Assembly: GCA_003166055.1 (NCBI GenBank)
Contig: PMWR01000185.1
Coordinates: forward strand, 1 to 12,041
Direction: 5' to 3'
Length of the DNA: 12,041 nucleotides
Origin: Acidobacteriaceae bacterium
GTDB lineage: Bacteria > Acidobacteriota > Terriglobia > Terriglobales > Acidobacteriaceae
This document shows, piece by piece, positions 6,590-12,041 of the stretch. A model generated the notes under the pieces. That model was given only the letters and a program-made list of their open reading frames with translations, was not told where the DNA came from and made no database searches. A program made the position numbers and the translations under genes. Each line of letters opens with the position of its first letter. The stretch's first letter is position 1.

Positions 6590-7650
6590 TTCTCCTGCTC
6601 CCAATTGCCGGAAACCAGGCCTTGCTGCTGCGTGTCTGCTTCCGGCGGGCTTGAGTTGGCATCCAGCCACGCGAGCGACGAACGTATGCTTCCGGTAGCC
6701 AATGCCATCGACGAGTCCGATGCACCGTAATAAAGATTGATGGTATCTCCGTCGTCGCCGATCGTCTGGCCGCATGGAAACACGACATCCTTGACGTCCC
6801 CTCCGCGTTCATACGCGGCTTCGGGGCCGAACATCCAGGAGTCTCCGCGCTGCAGGCAGATCCCCGGTCTATCCAGGTCAAAGAGAGCCATGCCGAGGCG
6901 ATAGATGCTTCCTGAGGCCGTTTGGCGCACTCCGTGGTAAATGGTCAGCCATCCCTTTTTCGTTTCAATTGGCGGAGAGCACAGGCCAATCTTGTTCGCG
7001 TCCCACCATCCGCCGCGGCGAGCCTCAAGCATCATCTTGTGACCGCCCCAGTGGCGCAGATCGGGCGAATAGGAGATCCACATGTGCGCGCCCAGTGTCG
7101 TCACCGGCCGATGAATCAGTGCCCACAATCCGCCGATTCTTCTGGGAAGAAGAGCCGCATCCTTATCCTCCGGTTGCATGACTACGCCATATCGCTCAAA
7201 TGTCTTGAAGTCTTTCGTCATTGCCAATGAGACACCAGGACCGCCGCGCGCAAAAGAGGTGTACGCGATGGCATATTGCTCCAGTTCCGGGACGTATGTG
7301 ATGCGCGGATCTTCGATGCCCCAGAGTTCTTCAGGGTAATCGCGAGGGTTGGCCGGCAACGTCGGTCGCGGATCGATTCGCCAGTCATCGATGCCATTCG
7401 CTGACCGCGCAGCGCACAGATGGGACAGACCTCGCCGATCTTCGACACGGCAAAGCAGCAGGGTGTCTCCGTCGGCAAGTCTTACGGCGCCTGCATTGAA
7501 CACGCTGTTAATTGGATAAGGCCAGTTGTTTTGCGTAAGAATCGGATTCGACGCACAGCGGGTGAATAGAGGAAGCCCCGTATGCGTCTCAACATGAGAT
7601 TCAGAGGAGCCGCAGTCTGTGGTTTCGGCGGGTGATGCAATGGTATTCAA
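6586..7650 (-). CDS. GH130 family beta-mannoside phosphorylase/mannosidase
   Basis: This 354-aa cytoplasmic protein has a five-bladed beta-propeller pattern typical of GH130. Motifs are NPILTQNNWPYPINSVFNAGAV (35-56), LLCRVEDRRG (65-74), WGIEDPRITYV (110-120), ALIHRP (177-182), WDANKIGLCSPPIET (216-230), LTIYHGV (235-241) and LYYGASD (307-313). The Asp of GIEDPR (D114) is the expected general acid. The Arg/His positions around LLPRR, HRP and YHG fit the phosphate-binding set that separates phosphorylases from hydrolases in this family, so phosphorolysis of beta-1,4- or beta-1,2-mannosides is plausible but unproved. The start is a TTG overlapping the GT gene's TGA by 4 nt (TTGA). An in-frame stop lies six codons upstream and no better start is seen. 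The ribosome site is weak, so expression probably depends on coupling to the GT gene. Confidence 0.87.
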   Translation of the reverse strand: MNTIASPAETTDCGSSESHVETHTGLPLFTRCASNPILTQNNWPYPINSVFNAGAVRLADGDTLLLCRVEDRRGLSHLCAARSANGIDDWRIDPRPTLPANPRDYPEELWGIEDPRITYVPELEQYAIAYTSFARGGPGVSLAMTKDFKTFERYGVVMQPEDKDAALLPRRIGGLWALIHRPVTTLGAHMWISYSPDLRHWGGHKMMLEARRGGWWDANKIGLCSPPIETKKGWLTIYHGVRQTASGSIYRLGMALFDLDRPGICLQRGDSWMFGPEAAYERGGDVKDVVFPCGQTIGDDGDTINLYYGASDSSMALATGSIRSSLAWLDANSSPPEADTQQQGLVSGNWEQEK

Positions 7651-10028
7651 GAAGAGGAACTCATTTCAAGATGCCGTTCCCGTGCGTTTGTCACTTTGGC
7701 CTCATGCATTTCAAGCAGGGCCATCAGGAACGAAAGCGTTGACTCCGCTCCCTGGTTTTCATTGATGCGGTCGGGATGAAGACCGTCTCTGCAGCCGCCT
7801 GTCGTCGCATCGTAGAGCGGCACCTGCAAGTCATTCTTGCCGAGAAACCAACGGAAGACTCGCTGCGCCTCTTCAAACCATAGTCCTTCTTCGGTGAGCC
7901 TGTATACCTCAAGGCAAGCCGAGATGGTCGCGCATGCCTCCACTGGCTGCTGATCGAAGCGCGCCTTTTCATTTCCTTCAACAAAGAAGCCGTTGGATCC
8001 GATGGGCACAAAAATCTCCTCATCGTCGCGGTGCTGCTCGGCGACAAGCCACTTGAGTGAATCCATTCCGGCTTCAATCATCCTCTGGTTGTTGCTCCGC
8101 CATCCCGCCAGGATAAGTGCCTGCGACAGCCGTGCGTTCGCGTAGGAAAGGCTCTTCTCAAACCATTGCCATTTCGAAGACTGGCTGCGCTCATAAATAT
8201 CGAGAAGTCGATTCGCAAGGTTGTTGCGAGCGCCCTGGATCGCTCGGTCACCGGGGAACCAATCGAGATAGGCCTGCATGCCCAGAATGCAATACGCCCA
8301 TGCACGCGGGCTGGTGAATGTCAGGGCCGCGGGAACTGCGGCTTCAAAGAGCCTTCCCGCCGCTCCCCGCAAACCCGCATTGCGCGAATGGCCCAGCACG
8401 TCGCCGAGGGCCCACAACGCGCGGCCATGGCTGTCATCCGAACCAACCGCCTCCAGCCATCTGCGTTCATAGCTGAGAAAGTTTCTAAACCTGCCCGTAG
8501 CGTGATCGAATGCAAGCCACAGGAAAGCCAGGTAACGATGGGAGAGATTTGCAAAGAGCTGTTCGGACCCGTTCGCCAGGCTTTCGTCCAGTTGAGTGGC
8601 CACGATCAGCGCGCGCGCATTGTCGTCTGTCGTATAACCTTCGCTTGAATTGGGCACGGAAAAGATCGCGTGCTGCAGAATGCCCGTGTCGTCCGTCAGC
8701 CTCAATATGTGATCCGTGTTCAATGGCGGCAGGTAATCGATCGCGTCCATTGCTACGTCGTCTTTGTGCGCTGCCCTCGGCTGCAACGTACGCTCGAAAC
8801 GCGCACGCTGGAAGCTCGCCATATATTTTTGTGCGGCCTTCGGCCAGATGGTCTCGCGTGAGTGCAGATAGGCCCGCTTGCGCATCGCATGCCGTTCCCC
8901 GTCGTTGTCCAGCAGATGCAGCACAGCCTCGGCGATGGCTGCCGGATTCTCAAAAGGCACAAGCACGCCCCTGTTCTCTGCGAGCAACTCCTTTGCATGC
9001 CAATACGGCGTAGAGATGATTGCCTTCCCTGCTCCCAGAGCGATTGCGAGAGTTCCAGACACAATCTGTGCCTCTTGCCGATAGGGTGTTATGTAAATAT
9101 CTGCCGCGCCCACGTGCTCAACGAGTTCTTCCGCGCTGACAAAGCGGTTGACGAGGATAAGGTTCGATGACACTCCAAGCTCTGCGGCCAGAGCCTGCAA
9201 TCCTTCCCTGTATCTCTCCCCGTCGCGGCGGCGAATATGCGGATGCGTCACGCCAGACACGATGTACACCACATCAGGGTGCCTCGCCAGAATCTCCGGC
9301 AACGCTCGAATCACGTTCTCAATTCCCTTGTTCGGCGACAACAGTCCAAAGGTGAGCAAGACCGATTTCCCTTCGACGCCGAACCGGTCCTTGTAGTAAT
9401 TAGGATCCATGAACTGAAAGTCCGGCACGCCGTGCGGGATGACATCGATCTTTCCGCTCGGAATTGCATACACCTCGCGGAGGAACTGCGCTGCCTGCTC
9501 GCTCATCACGATCACTCGGTCGGAAAGGCGCGCTACCTCCTCCAGCACCCTCCGTTGATTTGCATCCGGATCGCGCAGAACGGTGTGCAGCGTTGTCACA
9601 ACAGGCATCTTCAATTTGCGCAACAGGGTCAGTATGTGCTGACCCGCAACCCCGCCATAGATGCCGTATTCATGTTGAACGCACACCAGGTCGTTTCCGT
9701 TGAAATTGAGAAACTCGGCAGCTCGCTCATACGAAGTCAGATCTTCTTGCTCAAGCTCCAGGCGTACCTGGCTGGGATAGTCGTAAGCCGACTCAGGATC
9801 GTTCACTGGAATCGCAAAGAGCCGATCGCCGCCAAACTCTTTCGCCAATGCGCCGCATAAATCTGTCGTAAAGGTGGCGATGCCGCACTGGCGCGGCAAA
9901 TAGTTCCCGACAATCGCAATGCGTGTCGGCAATGGCAGGTAGCAACCCGTCGACCCGATCGGCAGGGAAGCAATGGATTGAACGCCCAGGGGAAGGGAAG
10001 AACTTAGATTGCTGCCGGTGCTGGCCAT
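7647..10028 (-). CDS. GT4 glycosyltransferase fused to a C-terminal alpha/alpha-barrel-like domain
   Basis: This 793-aa protein is about twice the length of an ordinary GT4 enzyme. Residues about 35-415 form a GT-B glycosyltransferase. The N-terminal lobe has RIAIVGNYLPRQCGIATF (36-53), CVQHEYGIYGG (116-126), TTLHT (145-149) and VIPHGVPD (196-203). The donor lobe has FGLLSPNKGIENVI (227-240) and YITPYRQEAQIVSGTLAIA (312-330), the position of the E-x7-E-type donor-binding loop. Residues about 440-780 form a mostly helical domain with repeated acidic and aromatic motifs: EGYTTDDNARALI (463-475), DDSHGRALWALGD (531-543), WFEKSLSYANARLSQALI (622-639) and DGLHPDRINENQGAESTL (748-765). This resembles six-hairpin glycosidase/epimerase folds, but I cannot assign a family. 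No membrane segment is evident. Donor and acceptor are unknown; the GH130 neighbour suggests a mannose-containing glycan. ATG at 10028 has AGGA only 3 nt away, so its ribosome site is weak. Confidence 0.85.
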   Translation of the reverse strand: MASTGSNLSSSLPLGVQSIASLPIGSTGCYLPLPTRIAIVGNYLPRQCGIATFTTDLCGALAKEFGGDRLFAIPVNDPESAYDYPSQVRLELEQEDLTSYERAAEFLNFNGNDLVCVQHEYGIYGGVAGQHILTLLRKLKMPVVTTLHTVLRDPDANQRRVLEEVARLSDRVIVMSEQAAQFLREVYAIPSGKIDVIPHGVPDFQFMDPNYYKDRFGVEGKSVLLTFGLLSPNKGIENVIRALPEILARHPDVVYIVSGVTHPHIRRRDGERYREGLQALAAELGVSSNLILVNRFVSAEELVEHVGAADIYITPYRQEAQIVSGTLAIALGAGKAIISTPYWHAKELLAENRGVLVPFENPAAIAEAVLHLLDNDGERHAMRKRAYLHSRETIWPKAAQKYMASFQRARFERTLQPRAAHKDDVAMDAIDYLPPLNTDHILRLTDDTGILQHAIFSVPNSSEGYTTDDNARALIVATQLDESLANGSEQLFANLSHRYLAFLWLAFDHATGRFRNFLSYERRWLEAVGSDDSHGRALWALGDVLGHSRNAGLRGAAGRLFEAAVPAALTFTSPRAWAYCILGMQAYLDWFPGDRAIQGARNNLANRLLDIYERSQSSKWQWFEKSLSYANARLSQALILAGWRSNNQRMIEAGMDSLKWLVAEQHRDDEEIFVPIGSNGFFVEGNEKARFDQQPVEACATISACLEVYRLTEEGLWFEEAQRVFRWFLGKNDLQVPLYDATTGGCRDGLHPDRINENQGAESTLSFLMALLEMHEAKVTNARERHLEMSSSS

Positions 10029-10088
10029 GCTTCCTACTTTCGCTTCGAACGGACTGGTTCAAGTGTGCAGCGGAGCATGTTCAAAGAT

Positions 10089-10113
10089 GCGGCGGTCTCT
10101 TCGAGGCCGCCGC
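10089..10113 (-). terminator. strong hairpin after the OmpA-family gene
   Basis: An 11-bp stem (one G-T pair) with a 3-nt loop begins 14 nt beyond the OmpA-family stop codon. The minus-strand arms are GCGGCGGCCTC and GAGACCGCCGC. ATCTTTG follows, which is only a weak T-tract. It may terminate or attenuate transcription before the GT4 gene, whose start is about 60 nt further on. I see no convincing promoter in those 60 nt, so partial read-through is plausible. Confidence 0.55.
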
Positions 10114-10127
10114 AAAACTACGTCCTG

Positions 10128-11690
10128 TTAGCGCAGGCTCCCTGTCGTTGCATTCGCAGGGCTGCCAATTGCATCGCCGGAAACAACGAGCTCCACTCTC
10201 CGGTTTTCCTGGCGCCCGGCGGAGTTGTCATTCGATGCTACCGGGAGACTGTTACCAAAGCCTTGGGCACTGACTGACTGTGCACCAACGCCTTGCTGAA
10301 CCAGGTAATCTCGAACTGCTCCCGCGCGGTTCTCTGAGAGCGTCTGATTCATGTCGTCGCCGCCCACGTTGTCGGTGTATCCGCCAACCGCGATGTTGAG
10401 GCTTGGATAAGCAATCAGGATTCCGGCAACCTTTGACAATTTCTCGCGAGCACCGGGCTTCAACGAGTACCGCCCAGTGTCGAACAACACATCGGACATG
10501 CTGACGATCAGACCACGAGCGCTGTCGCGCGTCTCAAGGATCTTGTTCAGTTGCTCCGACAGTTGGAGGCGCATTGCCGCCTTGTCGCTGTCAGCCTGGT
10601 TTGCCGTCTGTTGAGCCTGCTGTGCAATGAGGCGAGCCCTATCTGCATCGGCCTGGGCTGCCGTGATCGCCGCCGCCGATGCTGCCTGGTTATTCGCCAT
10701 ATCGGCCTGGGCCTTTGCGGCGTCGGCTTGCGCCTTGGCTGCATCGGACTGTGCCTGTTGCGCCACTAGAGCGGCGTTCGCGGCCTGTGCCTGCGAGTTA
10801 GCCTGCGCATCGCTCGACGCCTTCAGTTCGTCCGCTCGGCGAACTTCCTCGATCCGCTTCACAGCGATCTCGCGCGCATCCTCCGCAGTCTGCACCGCCT
10901 CGCGGGCGGAAGCAATCAGAGGCTTTTTGTCCACGTGCCCACCAATCGCATAGCCGTCGGTGGTCTTCATCAACTCTGCGGCATGCTCGTAGCTTTCGTG
11001 GGCATACTGCTCCGCTCCCTCTGATTTAGCAATGCGCAATGCATTCCGCGCCTCGTAGAATTCCAACGGCAGATTCGCATTCAGGACCACCGGGTCAAAC
11101 GTGTAGCCGGTGGGAAGATACCCGCCACGTTCCATCAGTTCATACTTCGCTTCAACTGCTTCGCTGGTCCCCTTGGTGTCTGCCAGAATGACATTCTCCA
11201 ATACCACGACGTTGCTGGGCTGGTGCACGGCAAAGTACGGCTCGGCGGTAACGATCAGCGCAAATGCCTGCAGATCTGTCGTTGCAGTCAGCTTGCTTCG
11301 GTCATTGTCGCCTACCAGCACTTCTCCCAGGTTCACGGCGCGCCCTTCCGGCGAAATTGCCCACATGACGTAGGTGAGGTATTCACTGCCGAAGGTTGTG
11401 GGACTTGTCAGGTTTCCGAATTCGGCTTCCACTTCCATCGTGCCGCGCTTGCTGCGCACCTTTGCGTGCCCGTCGGCGGAAGGCATCAGCGCGGTGCCGG
11501 CAAAGCCCACTTCCGAGACTCCGCTGCGATGCCGGTAATTGACAGCCTGGACCGTGCGGCTGATTTCAACCACGCGAAACATCGGCGTGGGGCCTGTGGG
11601 TTCGACAACGACCGTCGCTTGCGCGTTGGCTTGAGCGAAGGCGCCCAAACCGAGTGCACAACCTAATGCTGATAAATAGATGCTTCTCAC
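10128..11690 (-). CDS. secreted OmpA-family protein with coiled coil
   Basis: This 520-aa protein starts at GTG 11690, with AGGAG 5 nt upstream. Residues 1-23 are a signal peptide (MRSIYLSALGCALGLGAFAQANA). Residues about 38-170 form a beta-rich domain (GFAGTALMPSADG, YLTYVMWAISPEGRAVNLGEV, LQAFALIVTAEPYFAVHQPS) that I associate with acidobacterial envelope proteins. Residues about 210-395 are helical and Ala/Gln-rich, starting with a FYEARNALRIAKSEGAEQYA segment and including a tandem heptad AKAQADA/AKAQADM at 319-332; this predicts a long coiled coil. Residues about 398-505 are the OmpA C-terminal domain: LFDTGRYSLKPGAREKL, VGGYTDNVG (D440), LSENRAGAVRDYL, GFGNSLPVASND and ENRRVELVV (R497). 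D440 and R497 are the expected diaminopimelate-binding pair, so it should bind peptidoglycan in the periplasm. There is no transmembrane beta-barrel region, so it is probably a periplasmic tether rather than a porin. Confidence 0.9.
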   Translation of the reverse strand: MRSIYLSALGCALGLGAFAQANAQATVVVEPTGPTPMFRVVEISRTVQAVNYRHRSGVSEVGFAGTALMPSADGHAKVRSKRGTMEVEAEFGNLTSPTTFGSEYLTYVMWAISPEGRAVNLGEVLVGDNDRSKLTATTDLQAFALIVTAEPYFAVHQPSNVVVLENVILADTKGTSEAVEAKYELMERGGYLPTGYTFDPVVLNANLPLEFYEARNALRIAKSEGAEQYAHESYEHAAELMKTTDGYAIGGHVDKKPLIASAREAVQTAEDAREIAVKRIEEVRRADELKASSDAQANSQAQAANAALVAQQAQSDAAKAQADAAKAQADMANNQAASAAAITAAQADADRARLIAQQAQQTANQADSDKAAMRLQLSEQLNKILETRDSARGLIVSMSDVLFDTGRYSLKPGAREKLSKVAGILIAYPSLNIAVGGYTDNVGGDDMNQTLSENRAGAVRDYLVQQGVGAQSVSAQGFGNSLPVASNDNSAGRQENRRVELVVSGDAIGSPANATTGSLR

Positions 11691-11907
11691 AAGATCTCCT
11701 GCGGGCGAAACTCAGCCCTGTTGCGCTACGTTTGTTTTGCGTTGACGGAACCAGTTGCTGCGGCTTGAATGGGAGGCGATCTGCGCCGAAACACGGTCGG
11801 CTGAGAGGGACACATGTCCGATGGTCCGTTTCTGCTCAGGAGCCTGGAATGAGGACAGCCGTGAATCTTCTTCCTGCTTATTGTTTCAAGCCCGGGCATC
11901 CGATGGC

Positions 11908-11923
11908 TGAGCAACACTGCTCA
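11908..11923. promoter_or_regulatory. perfect 6-bp inverted repeat upstream of the OmpA-family gene
   Basis: TGAGCA and TGCTCA are separated by 4 bp, and the right arm overlaps the adjacent direct repeat. It could be an operator half-site pair or a small hairpin. There is no independent support. Confidence 0.2.
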
Positions 11924-11939
11924 TCGCGGCATCATCGCG
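11921..11939. promoter_or_regulatory. direct repeat with 11-bp period, possible regulator site
   Basis: TCATCGCG occurs twice, separated by GCA, giving a repeat period of 11 bp, about one helical turn. That spacing is typical of OmpR/PhoB-type response-regulator boxes. It lies about 230-250 bp upstream of the OmpA-family start. A chance repeat in GC-rich DNA is possible. Confidence 0.25.
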
Positions 11940-11981
11940 AAGGACCAATAACCCGGATGTCTCCCTGTCCAATCCCGGTAT

Positions 11982-11997
11982 CTTGATTGCCATCAAG
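11982..11997. promoter_or_regulatory. perfect 6-bp inverted repeat near the right edge
   Basis: CTTGAT and ATCAAG flank a 4-bp centre. The dyad is AT-richer than its surroundings, so it could be an operator or part of an unrelated upstream gene's end. Function is unknown. Confidence 0.2.
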
Positions 11998-12041
11998 CAG
12001 AAACCGCGCGTAAAGACAAGGTGTCCGAACGCGGATATAAA

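Larger units (their letters stand above)
11691..12041. other. gene-free leader upstream of the OmpA-family gene
   Basis: No recognisable gene is present in this 351-bp stretch. It should contain the promoter of the OmpA-family gene, but no pair of good -35/-10 boxes stands out on the minus strand. It holds two perfect short dyads (11908-11923 and 11982-11997) and one direct repeat (11921-11939), described separately. One minus-strand frame is open from the right edge to a stop at 11886 (51 codons) but is not recognisable. Confidence 0.5.

Noticed and set aside
6393..6881. 162-aa and 131-aa minus-strand frames beginning inside the GH130 gene
   Set aside because: Their upstream parts are out-of-frame GH130 sequence. 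Only the last 69 residues of the 131-aa frame look genuine, and these are explained by the GTG start at 6589.
11654..11986. 110-aa plus-strand frame in the OmpA-gene leader
   Set aside because: It has no recognisable domain, is rich in Cys/His/Arg without pattern, and lacks a ribosome site.
11886..12041. 51-codon minus-strand frame open from the right edge to a stop
   Set aside because: It could be the tail of a gene beyond the window, but no family resemblance and unremarkable third-position GC mean it cannot be told from chance.
1..12041. CRISPR array, phage defence cluster or transposase gene
   Set aside because: No regularly spaced repeats and no recombinase, transposase, Cas or toxin-antitoxin signatures were seen on either strand.

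Overview
The window looks like chromosomal DNA from a Gram-negative Acidobacteriota member, probably Terriglobia/Acidobacteriaceae. Three things point there: the protein sequences, an OmpA protein whose N-terminal domain I associate with that phylum, and an intergenic palindromic repeat of a type I recognise from those genomes. Composition is moderately GC-rich and every convincing gene lies on the minus strand, so transcription runs from high to low coordinates. Identifications are from memory of protein families and motifs; no database search was run.

Layout from right to left, in transcription order. 11691-12041 is a non-coding leader with short dyads and an 11-bp-period direct repeat. 10128-11690 encodes a secreted OmpA-family protein (signal peptide, phylum-type beta domain, Ala/Gln-rich coiled coil, peptidoglycan-binding OmpA domain), followed by a strong hairpin at 10089-10113. 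Next comes a tight three-gene unit joined by 4-bp start/stop overlaps. It holds a 793-aa fusion of a GT4 glycosyltransferase with a C-terminal alpha/alpha-barrel-like domain, a GH130 mannoside phosphorylase/mannosidase, and a 69-aa four-cysteine zinc-ribbon-like protein (6380-6589) that is easily missed.

5885-6379 has no gene. It holds a fragment with the geometry of a tRNA 3' end (6172-6199), a possible relic attachment site, and a candidate pgi promoter. Then come pgi (4220-5884) and, 2 bp downstream with an excellent ribosome site, a stand-alone DUF2090 (IolC C-terminal-like) TIM-barrel aldolase-like protein (3285-4217). The palindromic repeat (about 3177-3277) separates these from a sugar-utilisation operon. 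That operon encodes a secreted GH39-like glycosidase, an L-rhamnose mutarotase-family protein, and an L-arabinose/L-fucose isomerase-family protein that runs off the left edge.

Functionally the window combines extracellular glycan attack plus sugar epimerisation/isomerisation (left), entry into hexose-phosphate metabolism (middle), and an envelope or storage-glycan module (right). The least-explained part is the coupled GT4-barrel / GH130 / zinc-ribbon unit.
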